Assembly: GCA_902775375.1 (NCBI GenBank)
Contig: CACYLU010000017.1
Location: 1 to 46,957, forward strand
Length of the DNA: 46,957 bases
DNA from: an uncultured Bacteroidales bacterium
Lineage (GTDB): Bacteria; Bacteroidota; Bacteroidia; Bacteroidales; Bacteroidaceae
Direction of reading: 5' to 3'
Part shown: positions 16,730 to 25,754 of the stretch, one piece after another
Position numbering within the stretch: the stretch's first letter is position 1
Layout of the letters: the number at the start of each line of letters is the position of its first letter
Program-made: the position numbers and the translations under genes
The notes under the pieces: model-generated
The model's input: only the letters and a program-made list of their open reading frames with translations
Told to the model about the DNA's origin: nothing
Database searches by the model: none

Positions 16730-17170
16730 CTATGAATTGCTCTTGAAAAATTGCTCTTTGTTTTCTACAAAGCGTTGCACTACAGGCAGAATTTCATCTA
16801 CCGTCTGTTCGTTGTAGCACAAGGCCTCCACAGGGCACCAGTCGGTCAATTTTGTGTTCTTGATATAAGTTACCAACTGGTCGTAGTCGGTTTCTACCCC
16901 TGCATCACGCAGCAATGTCAATGCTGAAAGACTGATCAGATCGGCATAAACATTTTTTACGCCACCTTTCACCATCATGGCCGCTGCAGCTTTTCCAACC
17001 ACACGATCGGCCACCTCGGCACCATCCAAAAATGTTGGCTCTTGTGTCAGCAATCTGTACAGGTCGTCGACCCCCCTATGGGTATATGTCCTCACTTCCT
17101 TGTTGCTTACCACGCATGAGCAACCTTCTTCATGAAGTTTCTCAATCAGCTCGTTCATTGACTTTTCCAT
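16730..17170 (-). CDS. DUF1893 family protein
   Basis: A 146-residue cytosolic protein of the DUF1893 family, small proteins with a cytidine-deaminase-like fold and no established reaction. Seen here are the family features: an N-terminal CSCVVSNKEVRTYTHRGVDD, a central DRVVGKAAAAMMVKGGVKNVYADLIS, and a C-terminal DWCPVEALC. The conserved cysteine of CPVE and the VGKAA block correspond to the deaminase zinc-site region, but a full His-Cys-Cys set is not visible, so it may bind a ligand without deaminating. It precedes the TonB receptor gene by 70 bp on the same strand; the arrangement suggests a shared ligand or regulation. Met1 or Met5 could be the start. Confidence 0.8.
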   Translation of the reverse strand: MEKSMNELIEKLHEEGCSCVVSNKEVRTYTHRGVDDLYRLLTQEPTFLDGAEVADRVVGKAAAAMMVKGGVKNVYADLISLSALTLLRDAGVETDYDQLVTYIKNTKLTDWCPVEALCYNEQTVDEILPVVQRFVENKEQFFKSNS

Positions 17171-17247
17171 AGATTCCTTATCGTTTGCAAAGTTCGTTAT
17201 TTATATAGATATGATAATTATTCAATTCAAACCATAGTTTGTTGATT

Positions 17248-18084
17248 TCAAACAATTCTGATTTCTTTAGGACTTTTTCCTGTCCTGCGTCTCAGAAAAC
17301 CAGAGAAAGAGGCCTGTTCCTCAAAACCAAGTGCATAAGCTATCTCTGCAATATTCAGTTGCGTATCTTGTAGTAGCCTTATGGCCTCTTTGGTGATGCG
17401 GCTGGCGATGATGTCTGTGGTCGTTTTTCCTGTTACCTGCTTTACCACGCGGTTCAGGTGGTTCACATGTATTGATAGTCGCTCTGCATAGTCTGTGGCA
17501 GAGCGCATTTCCAATTTCTGCTGTGGGTAATTAATTGGGAATTGCCGATCTAACAGCAGCAGGAAAAGTTCCACCGTACGTTGAGCAGCATTGTGCTGAG
17601 TTTTGTAAGGCCTTTCTTCTTTGCCACGCATGGCCTCATATATAATAAGGTGTAGCAAACTGTGTAGCAGTTCCTCTTTCATCCCGTCTTCAGTCTGGTT
17701 CACCTCCATCATCTTTTGAAAGAGTAATCTCACGTTACTCAATGCCTCTTGATTTAGGAAAATCGCTTGTTGAAGAGTTAGGTCGAGTAGAGGAGTGTTA
17801 AGCAAGAATCCCCATTCTTCCTTGCGTATAAATTCATTGCCGAACATGCATGAGAAGCCCTTTTCTCCCGTCTCATCATCCAGCATTGGTTCCCAAGCAG
17901 AAGGAAGTATAGGGTTGGCAAACACCACAGTGCCTGGCATTATCTCTATCCATTTGTCTGCGTAGGAGAGCTTTCCCCGCTCCAGAAACAATGACACGAT
18001 GAAATAGTCGGCATAGCTGAACACCACCTTGTTCAGTCTTTTTCGATGTTGCCATACCTTGAAATATGCCTTTTCTTCTGCCAT
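17248..18084 (-). CDS. AraC family transcription regulator
   Basis: A 278-residue regulator with an N-terminal ligand-sensing region (about 1-160, cupin-like, with PGTVVFANPILP) and a C-terminal pair of helix-turn-helix motifs (about 175-278), including YAERLSIHVNHLNRVVKQVT and LNIAEIAYALGFEEQASFSG followed by the FSGFLRRRTGKSPKEIR AraC signature. It is divergent from queF with overlapping promoters but, because queuosine genes are rarely under AraC control, it more likely acts elsewhere, perhaps on the receptor operon downstream. The inducer is unknown. Confidence 0.88.
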   Translation of the reverse strand: MAEEKAYFKVWQHRKRLNKVVFSYADYFIVSLFLERGKLSYADKWIEIMPGTVVFANPILPSAWEPMLDDETGEKGFSCMFGNEFIRKEEWGFLLNTPLLDLTLQQAIFLNQEALSNVRLLFQKMMEVNQTEDGMKEELLHSLLHLIIYEAMRGKEERPYKTQHNAAQRTVELFLLLLDRQFPINYPQQKLEMRSATDYAERLSIHVNHLNRVVKQVTGKTTTDIIASRITKEAIRLLQDTQLNIAEIAYALGFEEQASFSGFLRRRTGKSPKEIRIV

Positions 18085-18113
18085 GATGCTATAAAAAGAT
18101 GAAAACCAGTATG

Positions 18114-18145
18114 CGAAGATAGCATAAAATCATTATCTTTGCAAA
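18114..18145 (-). promoter_or_regulatory. Promoter of the AraC gene, overlapping the queF -7 box
   Basis: On the minus strand TTTG (18145-18142), 20 bp spacer, TATCTTCG (18121-18114). The plus-strand box TATCTTTG at 18134-18141, likely for queF, lies inside the spacer, so the two promoters occupy the same DNA. Confidence 0.55.
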
Positions 18146-18158
18146 AAAATAGTGCAAT

Positions 18159-18614
18159 ATGGAAGAAAAGAGAGCCGATTTGAAAGCCTTGGGCAAGAAA
18201 ACAGTTTATCGTCAGGACTATGCTCCTGAAGTGTTGGAAGCATTTGATAATAAGCATCTTGATAATGACTATTGGGTGCGTTTCAATTGTCCTGAGTTCA
18301 CTAGTTTATGTCCTATCACGGGACAGCCTGATTTCGCGGAGATACGCATAGGATATATCCCTGATATCAAAATGGTGGAGAGCAAGAGCCTGAAGCTTTA
18401 TTTGTTTAGCTTTCGAAATCATGGCGCCTTTCATGAGGATTGCGTGAATATTATCATGAAAGACCTCATTCAGTTGATGAATCCCAAATATATTGAGGTG
18501 ACTGGTTTCTTTACGCCCCGTGGCGGCATCTCCATCCATCCTTATGCCAACTATGGGCGCCCTGGCACGAAATATGAGCGATTAGCAGAAGAACGTTTGT
18601 TCAAGCATGAGTGA
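18159..18614 (+). CDS. queF: NADPH-dependent preQ0 reductase QueF (type I)
   Basis: QueF reduces the nitrile of 7-cyano-7-deazaguanine (preQ0) to the amine preQ1 with NADPH, on the way to the tRNA base queuosine. The 151-residue length fits the short single-domain type. The catalytic cysteine is Cys51 in [13 protein letters not shown] and the proton-donating aspartate Asp58, exactly seven residues later. The QueF motif [20 protein letters not shown] follows and binds NADPH and substrate. The other queuosine genes are not in this window. The gene begins about 18 nt after its -7 box TATCTTTG at 18134-18141. It is intact. Confidence 0.95.
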   Translation: MEEKRADLKALGKKTVYRQDYAPEVLEAFDNKHLDNDYWVRFNCPEFTSLCPITGQPDFAEIRIGYIPDIKMVESKSLKLYLFSFRNHGAFHEDCVNIIMKDLIQLMNPKYIEVTGFFTPRGGISIHPYANYGRPGTKYERLAEERLFKHE

Positions 18615-18778
18615 CCGTACCCCTCACCTCAGTCATGCCTTTGACTTATCTCAGTAATGTCTACGACTGACTATAGTCAAACTCATGAACTCTGCTTGGT
18701 TAGGCTCGTGACCTGAACTAAGGTGAATTCATCTTCAATTTCCTATTGGGGACGTGTGTCACTCTATGGAAAACAAAA

Positions 18779-18801
18779 AAGGGGAACTGAATGTTCCCCT
18801 T
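18779..18801 (-). terminator. Terminator of aspS, possibly bidirectional
   Basis: AAGGGGAAC (18779-18787) pairs with GTTCCCCTT (18793-18801). On the minus strand the stem is followed by TTTTTT, just past the aspS stop. On the plus strand it could also stop queF readthrough. Confidence 0.75.
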
Positions 18802-18806
18802 AATCA

Positions 18807-20567
18807 TTATTCCTTGAGGTCAATCTTCAAAGACAGTTCGTCGAGCTGTTTCTGCTCGATGGCCGAAGGTGCCTCTAACATCACATCACGTCCGTTGTTG
18901 TTCTTCGGGAAGGCGATGCAGTCGCGGATGCTGTCTAATCCAGCAAAGATGCTTACCCAACGGTCCAAACCATAAGCCAAACCACCGTGAGGTGGGGCAC
19001 CATACTTAAAGGCATTCATCAAGAAGCCAAACTGCTCTTGTGCCTTCTCTGGGGTGAAACCGAGAATCTCAAACATCTTGGCCTGCAACTTAGGATCGTG
19101 AATACGGATAGAACCGCCACCCACTTCGATGCCGTTACAAACCATATCGTATGCATCTGCACGTACTTCTTCTGGCTTGGTGTCTAGCAATGGAATATCT
19201 TCGTCTTTAGGATGGGTGAATGGATGGTGCATAGCCATCAAGCGGTTCTCCTCATCGCTCCACTCGAACATGGGGAAGTCAACTACCCACAACAGGGCAA
19301 ACTTGTTCTTGTCGCGCAGACCGAGGTCATCAGCCACTTTCAAACGAAGTTCGCAAAGCTGCTTGCGGGTTTTCATAACATCTTCTCCACTGAGGATAAG
19401 TATTAGGTCGCCTGGCTTAGCACCAAAGGCTTCTTTCATCTGCTGCAAAACTTCTTGTGTATAGAACTTATCAACACTTGATTTTACATTGCCATCAGTC
19501 TCTACACGGGCATAAACCATGCCTTTGGCTCCAATCTGTGGACGTTTCACGTATTCTGTCAGTGCATCGAGCTGCTTGCGTGTGAACGAAGCTGCGCCTT
19601 CAGCACAGATACCACCTACGTATGCAGCATTGTCGAATACGCTGAATCCGTGACCTTTCATGATGTCCATCAGTTCTACGAACTTCATGCCGAAACGCAG
19701 ATCGGGCTTGTCGCTACCATAATATTTCATCGCATCAGCCCAAGGCATGCGGAGGAAAGGAGCTTCACCTAAGTCAACACCACGCAGCGTCTTGAACAAG
19801 TGTTTTGCCATACCTTCGAACAACTCAATGACATCGTCTTGCGTAACAAATGACATTTCGCAGTCAATCTGTGTGAATTCTGGCTGACGGTCGGCACGAA
19901 GGTCTTCGTCACGGAAACATTTGGCAATTTGGAAGTAGCGGTCGAAACCTGCTACCATCAGCAGTTGCTTTAAGGTTTGCGGACTCTGTGGCAAAGCATA
20001 GAACTGACCAGGGTTCATGCGTGAAGGTACCACGAAATCTCTGGCTCCCTCGGGGGTGGAACCAATCAGTACGGGGGTTTCTACCTCAATGAATCCGTGA
20101 TTGTCAAGATAGTTGCGCACCTCGATGGTCATCTTATGGCGGAGCTCAAGATTCTTGCGAACTGCATTTCTTCGCAAGTCGAGGTAACGGAATTTCATTC
20201 TCAGGTCGTCGCCTCCATCTGTGTTGTCCTCAATGGTAAATGGGGGAGTCATGGCTGCATTCAGCACGTTCAGCTTGTTGACAATAATCTCTATATCACC
20301 AGTGGGGATGTTTTTGTTTTTGTTGAAACGCTCGTTGACACTTCCGGTTATTTGGATTACATATTCGCGCCCCAGCTTATTTGCTTCCTCACACAAAGCA
20401 GTATCTACCTCTTCGTTGAAAACCAACTGAGTGATGCCGTAGCGATCGCGCAGGTCGATAAAGGTCATTCCACCCATCTTACGTGAGCGTTGTACCCATC
20501 CAGCCAGCGTTACCTGCTTATTTACATCAGTTATGCGGAGTTCTCCGCAGTTATGTGTTCTATACAT
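18807..20567 (-). CDS. aspS: Aspartyl-tRNA synthetase AspS
   Basis: A class II synthetase that charges tRNA-Asp with aspartate. The 586-residue protein has the N-terminal OB-fold anticodon-binding domain ([20 protein letters not shown], about 20-40), the class II catalytic core (FRYLDLRR near residue 140, FIEVETPVL as motif 1, [18 protein letters not shown] as motif 2), the bacterial GAD insertion domain (about 280-420) and motif 3 (GLAYGLDRW near residue 525). The length and the insertion show the bacterial, not archaeal, type. The ATG at 20567 is used because the reading from an upstream start adds 16 residues absent from the family. No partner operon genes; a terminator follows. Confidence 0.97.
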   Translation of the reverse strand: MYRTHNCGELRITDVNKQVTLAGWVQRSRKMGGMTFIDLRDRYGITQLVFNEEVDTALCEEANKLGREYVIQITGSVNERFNKNKNIPTGDIEIIVNKLNVLNAAMTPPFTIEDNTDGGDDLRMKFRYLDLRRNAVRKNLELRHKMTIEVRNYLDNHGFIEVETPVLIGSTPEGARDFVVPSRMNPGQFYALPQSPQTLKQLLMVAGFDRYFQIAKCFRDEDLRADRQPEFTQIDCEMSFVTQDDVIELFEGMAKHLFKTLRGVDLGEAPFLRMPWADAMKYYGSDKPDLRFGMKFVELMDIMKGHGFSVFDNAAYVGGICAEGAASFTRKQLDALTEYVKRPQIGAKGMVYARVETDGNVKSSVDKFYTQEVLQQMKEAFGAKPGDLILILSGEDVMKTRKQLCELRLKVADDLGLRDKNKFALLWVVDFPMFEWSDEENRLMAMHHPFTHPKDEDIPLLDTKPEEVRADAYDMVCNGIEVGGGSIRIHDPKLQAKMFEILGFTPEKAQEQFGFLMNAFKYGAPPHGGLAYGLDRWVSIFAGLDSIRDCIAFPKNNNGRDVMLEAPSAIEQKQLDELSLKIDLKE

Positions 20568-20662
20568 ATTATATTTAATTTGAAAATTTGTGCAAAAATA
20601 CATTATGCGTGGCAAATAAGCAAATTTTTCTAACGTTTGCTGTGTTTGTCTGAATTATTTAT

Positions 20663-20670
20663 TACATTTG
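20663..20670 (+). promoter_or_regulatory. -7 box of the dcuC-GNAT operon
   Basis: TACATTTG matches TAnnTTTG. A TTTG at 20645-20648 is present but only 14 bp away, shorter than the usual 19-20 bp. Confidence 0.4.
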
Positions 20671-20704
20671 CCTAAGTAATAACTAAATCTAATATCGTGT
20701 AATT

Positions 20705-22048
20705 ATGGCTTTAATGATTATTCAATTGCTTGTAGTGCTTGGTGCCCTTTATGTAGGCTCTCGCTACGGCAGCTTGGCACTGGGTGCTATTTCCGGTATC
20801 GGTCTGGCCATCTTGGTCTTTGGCTTTAGCATGAAACCAGGTTCACCTCCAACCGATGTGATTTACATCATTATTGCAGCTGTTACTTGCGCCGGCATGA
20901 TGCAGGCTTCAGGAGGTATGGATTGGCTCATTCAAATTGCTGAACGTATGCTTCGCAAGCATCCAGATCGAATTACTTTCTATGCTCCTTTGACTACTTT
21001 CTTCCTAACAGTGCTAGTGGGAACAGGCCATGTGGTTTATACGTTGATGCCCATTATCTGCGATATTGCCCTGAAGAAAGGCATCCGTCCAGAACGTCCT
21101 TGTGGAGTGGCTTCTATCGCCTCTCAGGTGGGTATTACCTGCTCGCCAATTGCAGCTGCTGTAGTAGCCTTCACTACTATCTCGGCTGCAAATGGTTTTA
21201 ATGTTTCAATTCCTCAGGTGCTGATGGTAACTATTCCTGCTTGCCTATGTGGTTTGATTGCTGCTTCTGCTTGCAGCTATAAACGTGGCAAGGATTTGGA
21301 TAAAGACCCAGAGTTTCTGAAACGGTGCCAGGATCCTGAACTGTATCAATACATGTATGGTAACTCAGCGACTACACTCGACAAGAAAATTTCCAAAGAT
21401 TCTAAGCGCGCTGTCTATATTTTCCTCGCTGCCCTATGTGTGATAGTGTTCTTCGCTGTTTTTCAGGACATGCTGCCACATTTCCCCAAAGCTGATGGCA
21501 CAACCGAGGTGCTGAAAATGAACATAGTCATTCAGATAGTGATGATTTCAGCTGCCGCATTGATGATCATCTTCTGCAAGGCGAAACCTAAGAGTGCTGT
21601 GAGTGGGGCTGTTTGGCAAAGCGGAATGGTGGCAGTGGTAGCGATTTATGGCATCGCTTGGCTGGCAGATACCTATTTTAGTAATTATTTAACTGAAATG
21701 CAAGCAGCATTAGGTGATATTGTAGCTAAGTACAACTGGTCTATCGCTTTTGTGTTCTTCCTGGTTTCAGTGCTTATCAACTCACAAGGTGCGGTAGTGG
21801 TAGCTATGTTGCCTTTGGCATATTCGTTAGGCATACCTGGTGCTGTACTATTAGGTGTGTTCCCAAGTGTTTATGGCTATTTCTTCATACCAAATTATCC
21901 GTCAGATATCGCTACTGTGAACTTTGACCGAAGTGGCACTACGGTGATAGGTAAATATCTGTTGAATCATAGTTTTATGATGCCTGGATTGGTGTGTGTG
22001 ACAGTCTCTACTATTGTGGCATATATCATTACTTCTATAGTTTTTTGA
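20705..22048 (+). CDS. DcuC-type anaerobic C4-dicarboxylate transporter
   Basis: A 447-residue inner-membrane protein with about 12 helices of the DcuC/DcuD group, which exchange or take up fumarate, succinate, aspartate or malate. Family-like features include PGSPPTDVIYIIIAAVTCAGMM near residue 45, the loop GTGHVVYTLMPIICDIALK near 105 and IASQVGITCSPIAAAVVAFT near 140. In a succinate-forming anaerobe the likely job is succinate efflux or fumarate/aspartate uptake. A -7 box TACATTTG lies at 20663-20670. The GNAT gene starts 6 bp after its stop, so they are probably co-transcribed. Confidence 0.88.
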   Translation: MALMIIQLLVVLGALYVGSRYGSLALGAISGIGLAILVFGFSMKPGSPPTDVIYIIIAAVTCAGMMQASGGMDWLIQIAERMLRKHPDRITFYAPLTTFFLTVLVGTGHVVYTLMPIICDIALKKGIRPERPCGVASIASQVGITCSPIAAAVVAFTTISAANGFNVSIPQVLMVTIPACLCGLIAASACSYKRGKDLDKDPEFLKRCQDPELYQYMYGNSATTLDKKISKDSKRAVYIFLAALCVIVFFAVFQDMLPHFPKADGTTEVLKMNIVIQIVMISAAALMIIFCKAKPKSAVSGAVWQSGMVAVVAIYGIAWLADTYFSNYLTEMQAALGDIVAKYNWSIAFVFFLVSVLINSQGAVVVAMLPLAYSLGIPGAVLLGVFPSVYGYFFIPNYPSDIATVNFDRSGTTVIGKYLLNHSFMMPGLVCVTVSTIVAYIITSIVF

Positions 22049-22054
22049 TGTAGT

Positions 22055-22585
22055 ATGAGTGAATTCTTTGTAGGTAAGCAGGTGCGACTTCGCGCAATGG
22101 AACCTGAAGACTTGGATTTCATTTATCAAGTGGAGAATGACCCTTCCCTCTGGTCAATATCTAACTTTACGGTACCTTATTCCAAGGCAGCTTTACAAAC
22201 CTATATCAGCAACTCGATGAATGATATGTTCGCGGATCGCCAGCTTCGACTGATAATCTGTGAACTTTCCCGTAACCTCCCTATAGGTATCATTGATATT
22301 ATTGATTTCGAACCAATGCATGGCAGGGCTGAGGTCGGCATCTCATTGCTGAAGGAAGAACGGAGCAAGGGCTATGCAACAGAAGCTATTGACCTTCTAT
22401 GCGATTATGTATTCACATTCCTTCATTTCAAGCAACTGACAGCACATATTCTTAAAGATAATGAAGATAGCCTCCGCTTGCTTCATCATGCAGGATTTGT
22501 GGATTGTGGCGTTATAAAGGAATGGTGGAGGATAGGGGATAAGTATCACGATGTTGTGCTGTTACAAAAGATTCGCCCCGAATGA
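22055..22585 (+). CDS. GNAT family N-acetyltransferase (SpeG/RimJ-like)
   Basis: A 176-residue acetyltransferase. The fold is visible: VRLRAMEPEDLDFIYQVEND at the N-terminus, PIGIIDIIDFEPMHGRAEVGI in the middle strands, the acetyl-CoA pyrophosphate loop ERSKGYATEA (R/QxxGxG/A type) near residue 110, and NEDSLRLLHHAGF near the end. This pattern, with WS close to the N-terminus, is shared by ribosomal-protein alanine (RimJ/RimL) and spermidine (SpeG) acetyltransferases; the latter is possible given the polyamine-related amidase elsewhere in the window, but the substrate cannot be settled. It follows the DcuC-type gene by 6 bp. Confidence 0.85.
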   Translation: MSEFFVGKQVRLRAMEPEDLDFIYQVENDPSLWSISNFTVPYSKAALQTYISNSMNDMFADRQLRLIICELSRNLPIGIIDIIDFEPMHGRAEVGISLLKEERSKGYATEAIDLLCDYVFTFLHFKQLTAHILKDNEDSLRLLHHAGFVDCGVIKEWWRIGDKYHDVVLLQKIRPE

Positions 22586-22631
22586 ACAGTTTTTTATCAC
22601 CCGTCATTGAATATTATGAGATCCGTTGTCG

Positions 22632-23531
22632 TTAGCTACGAGAACGGCTCTCGCCTATCCCTCGCTTGGATACGATGAACAGTCCTGATAATATAAGTAT
22701 AGACCCTGCAATAGAAATCCAAGTAACAGGCTCTTGAAGGAAAATGGCTGATGCTATCATAGTGGATACAGGAGATAGATATATGTAATTGGCAGAACTG
22801 AGGGCTCCTAGCTCTCGGATCACAATATTCCATAATACAAAGCATATCAATGCTGCAATAATACTAAGAAATAATAAGTTCATCCATATTACAGGTTCTG
22901 CTAAATTCTCCAGTGGAAATTGCCATGGTTTGATTAGAAAAGCAGGAAGTATGGTGAGAATACCATAGAAAAAGACTTTCCGTGTGAGGAATGTAACATT
23001 GTATCGGTTAGTCAGCCCCCTCATCAATAGGCTATATACTGCCCAGGCACCAGCAGCCACCAACGCTAAGAAATCACCTATAGGATTGAGCCTTAAGATA
23101 AAGCTACCATTAAATATTACTAATGCTACACCTATTAATGAGATGAGTGAACCCATCACAATGTTTTTTGTGGCTCGTATCTCTTTTGAAAAAGCCATAC
23201 CTAAAAATAAAGTGAGCAGGGGAGCATTGCACACGATAAAAGCCACATTGTTTACTAGTGAGTATTGGATGGCCGTGTTCTCAGCCCAGAAATAGAGTGA
23301 ACCGCCCGCAACACCTAACATCAGTGTAGTCAACTCGTCACGCCAATTGTCTGTAAAGAGCTTATGCGGAGAGAATGTCCATATACCTATATAAGCGAGG
23401 ATAAATCGCAAGAGGAAAATCTCTTGTGGGTTCAGACCATTTATTATCAGAAATTTTGTATTGATGAAAGTAACACCCCATATGGCAATGATGCTGATGG
23501 CTAATATGTGATAGGCAAGTTTGTTTTTCAT
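22632..23531 (-). CDS. EamA/DMT family transporter
   Basis: A 299-residue inner-membrane protein with about ten helices in two EamA repeats, the drug/metabolite transporter layout. The N-terminal helix reads HILAISIIAIWGVTFINTKF and is followed by LNPQEIFLLRFILAYIGIW, both typical of the family. The second repeat begins near residue 155 (GDFLALVAAGAWAVYSLLMR). Members export amino acids or other small metabolites; no substrate can be given. The ATG at 23531 is used; the longer reading upstream is not membrane-like. It is divergent from the LUD gene (86 bp between starts) and convergent with the GNAT gene. Confidence 0.85.
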   Translation of the reverse strand: MKNKLAYHILAISIIAIWGVTFINTKFLIINGLNPQEIFLLRFILAYIGIWTFSPHKLFTDNWRDELTTLMLGVAGGSLYFWAENTAIQYSLVNNVAFIVCNAPLLTLFLGMAFSKEIRATKNIVMGSLISLIGVALVIFNGSFILRLNPIGDFLALVAAGAWAVYSLLMRGLTNRYNVTFLTRKVFFYGILTILPAFLIKPWQFPLENLAEPVIWMNLLFLSIIAALICFVLWNIVIRELGALSSANYIYLSPVSTMIASAIFLQEPVTWISIAGSILILSGLFIVSKRGIGESRSRS

Positions 23532-23617
23532 ATGACCTCGCAAATATGGTTGCAAAAATAATGATTTTTCATCTAAAAACACTACCTTTGGAGAAATAAT
23601 CATCAAAAACAATTGTT

Positions 23618-24256
23618 ATGACACCGATTGAATTGAGAAATGAATTGTTGGCAAATAAGGTTATAAAAAGTCTAAGCACACGTCATATTGATGGGTATTA
23701 TTGTGCAACATCTTCTGAAGCCATCAATAAAGTGCTTACCCTTATGCCTAAAGGCAGCAGCGTATCGTGGGGAGGGTCGATGACCATCCGAGACATGGGG
23801 CTGATAGAGGCTTTGCATAAAACAGAATCTTATACTGTTTTTGACAGGGATTTGGCACAAACACCAGAAGAAGTACAAGCCATATATCGACAAGCTTTTG
23901 GCGCAGACTTCTATTTGAGTAGTGTTAATGCCATGAGTGAGCAAGGTGACATCGTTAATATTGACGGGAATGGCAATCGTGTGGCTGCAATAGCATGGGG
24001 ACCAAAGAAGGTGATTTTTGTTGTGGGCATTAACAAAATTGCAAAGGATCTTGACGCTGCTGTCAAGCGTGCTCGAGGTACAGCGGCTCCTATTAACACT
24101 GTGCGCCTAAATCGTGATACACCTTGTACTTTAGATGGTGTGTGCCATGATTGTCATTCTGCTAATAGTATTTGTAATCAAATACATATCATTAGAAATT
24201 CATACGATAATGGACGCTTCTGCGTAGTCATTGTCGGCGAAGAATTGGGTTATTGA
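23618..24256 (+). CDS. LUD-domain (LutC/YkgG-like) protein
   Basis: A 212-residue protein of the LUD (DUF162) family, related to LutC of the lactate-utilisation iron-sulphur complex. It has the N-terminal VIKSLSTRHIDGYYCATSSE, a glycine-rich GSSVSWGGSMTIRDMGL near 45-62, an AIAWGPKKVIFVVGINKIA segment near 125-143 and a cysteine-containing tail, CTLDGVCHDCHSANSIC. The tail cysteines could hold an Fe-S cluster. No lutA or lutB gene lies beside it, so it is a solitary LUD protein of the type common in anaerobes, with an uncertain role. A -7 box TACCTTTG lies at 23583-23590. The dehydrogenase gene follows by 2 bp, indicating co-transcription. Confidence 0.85.
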   Translation: MTPIELRNELLANKVIKSLSTRHIDGYYCATSSEAINKVLTLMPKGSSVSWGGSMTIRDMGLIEALHKTESYTVFDRDLAQTPEEVQAIYRQAFGADFYLSSVNAMSEQGDIVNIDGNGNRVAAIAWGPKKVIFVVGINKIAKDLDAAVKRARGTAAPINTVRLNRDTPCTLDGVCHDCHSANSICNQIHIIRNSYDNGRFCVVIVGEELGY

Positions 24257-24258
24257 TT

Positions 24259-25284
24259 ATGGAGAAGAAAGTGAGATTTGGTGTGGTCGGTACCAATAAG
24301 ATAACCGACTGGCTATTGGCTGGTGCCAAAGAAGACAATCGGTTTGAGTTGTCTGCTATTTGTTCGCGAACTCAAGATAGAGCAGAAGAATTTGCTGCAA
24401 AATATGGCGTTGAGCATACTTTTACTTCTATTGTAGAAATGGCTTCAAGCGATGTGATTGATGCTGTTTATATTGCAACCCCCAATTGTACACATGCCGA
24501 GATAGCTATTGCGTGTATGAATCACGGCAAACATGTGTTGTGTGAGAAGCCTATGGCCTCTAATGCCCGTGAGGTTAAGCAGATGATTGAAGCTGCAAGA
24601 AAGAACCATGTTACCTTGATGGAGGCTATGATTGCTACCATGAATCCAAATTTCATGAAGGTACGAGAACTATTGCCACAATTAGGTACACTTAGAAGAT
24701 ATTTTGCATCCTATTGCCAATATTCATCACGATACGACAAGTTCAAGGAAGGCATAGTTCTTAATGCTTTCAATCCTGCATTATCAAACGGAGCTATGAT
24801 GGATATCGGTGTTTATACTATTTATCCAATGATTGCTTTGTTCGGTAAACCTAAGGAAATCAATGCTCAAGGCATAGTGCTGTCAAGCGGTGTCGATGGA
24901 CAAGGGACTGTGAATCTCTTGTATGATGGAATGAATGCTACAATATTATATTCCAAGATAGCTAATTCATATCTACCTACAGAAATTGAAGGTGAAGATG
25001 GTAATTTGATAATGGATGAGATTCATACAATTCGTAAAGTCACCTATATTCCTAGACCTGTGGCTATGTCGGGCAGGGGGCCAAAGGCTGTACCTCAAGA
25101 TGTAAGCGTGGTGGCTGATCATGATGATTATTATTATGAAGTTGCTGAGTTTATCAATCTTATAGAGGGTGGAAAACTGGAAAGTGAAATAAACTCTCAT
25201 GCTGTTTCATTGGCAACAATTGAAGTGATAGACGAGGTTAGAAAGCAATTAGGAGTAATGTTCCCTGCTGATGATTTGTTATGA
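24259..25284 (+). CDS. Gfo/Idh/MocA family oxidoreductase
   Basis: A 341-residue NAD(P)-dependent dehydrogenase. An N-terminal Rossmann fold starts with RFGVVGTNKITDWLLAGA (the usual GxGxxA is changed to GTNKIT), the dinucleotide/substrate motif HVLCEKPMASN lies near residue 90-100 with the typical EKP lysine, and the C-terminal alpha/beta domain contains GAMMDIGVYTIYPMIALFG near residue 178-197 (the DxGxY/H signature). Substrates in the family are sugars, inositol or dihydrodiols; the family cannot be resolved further here. The ATG at 24259 is two bases after the LUD stop; a TTG reading overlapping that stop adds only two residues. Confidence 0.88.
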   Translation: MEKKVRFGVVGTNKITDWLLAGAKEDNRFELSAICSRTQDRAEEFAAKYGVEHTFTSIVEMASSDVIDAVYIATPNCTHAEIAIACMNHGKHVLCEKPMASNAREVKQMIEAARKNHVTLMEAMIATMNPNFMKVRELLPQLGTLRRYFASYCQYSSRYDKFKEGIVLNAFNPALSNGAMMDIGVYTIYPMIALFGKPKEINAQGIVLSSGVDGQGTVNLLYDGMNATILYSKIANSYLPTEIEGEDGNLIMDEIHTIRKVTYIPRPVAMSGRGPKAVPQDVSVVADHDDYYYEVAEFINLIEGGKLESEINSHAVSLATIEVIDEVRKQLGVMFPADDLL

Positions 25285-25342
25285 AAAGTGCTAATTATTA
25301 AAAAATAATCATAAAAATAGTACACCATATTAAAATAATACT

Positions 25343-25350
25343 TAACTTTG
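25343..25350 (+). promoter_or_regulatory. -7 box of the DUF2582 gene
   Basis: TAACTTTG matches the consensus TAnnTTTG. No clear -33 element was found. Confidence 0.45.
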
Positions 25351-25403
25351 CACAGTTTTTCAAAAGCTATAGTGTTACAAGCCTTTGAAAAAGCCTAGTA
25401 TTA

Positions 25404-25646
25404 ATGTTTAATTTTAAAAGTAAAAAGAAAATGTTACAGGAAAAAGTTGGAGAAACCGCTGGTGTTATTTGGAATGTTTTAAATGGCACTAATGGTTTGA
25501 CTCTGAAAGACATCAAGAGCGAAGCAAAGAAAAACGACGTAAAATTACTCGACAAAGACGCTTATCTGGCAATTGGCTGGCTGCTGCGTGAGAACAAAGT
25601 TGAAGTAACTGAAGACGGTAAAGAGTTGTTCATTAAGCTGATTTGA
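25404..25646 (+). CDS. DUF2582 winged-helix protein
   Basis: An 80-residue protein with the small winged-helix domain of DUF2582, a family mainly of Bacteroidota with no known role. Visible are EKVGETAGVIWNVLNGTNGL, LKDIKSEAK, and AYLAIGWLLRENKVEV, the helix and wing pattern of the domain. It has no second domain, no membrane helix and no partner gene, and its own promoter and very strong terminator make it a single-gene unit. Abundant expression would be consistent with a small nucleoid or regulatory protein, but that is a guess. Translation might start at Met10 instead of Met1. Confidence 0.85.
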   Translation: MFNFKSKKKMLQEKVGETAGVIWNVLNGTNGLTLKDIKSEAKKNDVKLLDKDAYLAIGWLLRENKVEVTEDGKELFIKLI

Positions 25647-25672
25647 TTTTAGCTTAAAACATAAGACTATTA

Positions 25673-25711
25673 AATGTGTCGGTAAAGTAAATCTTTATCG
25701 ACACATTTTTT
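25673..25711 (+). terminator. Strong terminator of the DUF2582 gene
   Basis: A 15-bp stem, AATGTGTCGGTAAAG (25673-25687) with CTTTATCGACACATT (25693-25707), one G-T pair, a 5-nt loop and a following run of T. Confidence 0.85.
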
Positions 25712-25739
25712 GTGTTGTCGGAAATATTATCTATATTTA
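25709..25739 (+). promoter_or_regulatory. Probable promoter of the xylB operon
   Basis: TTTG (25709-25712), 19 bp spacer, TATATTTA (25732-25739), which differs from TAnnTTTG only at the last base. The -33 part lies in the T tract of the preceding terminator. Confidence 0.45.
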
Positions 25740-25754
25740 CGCAATTAAACAATA

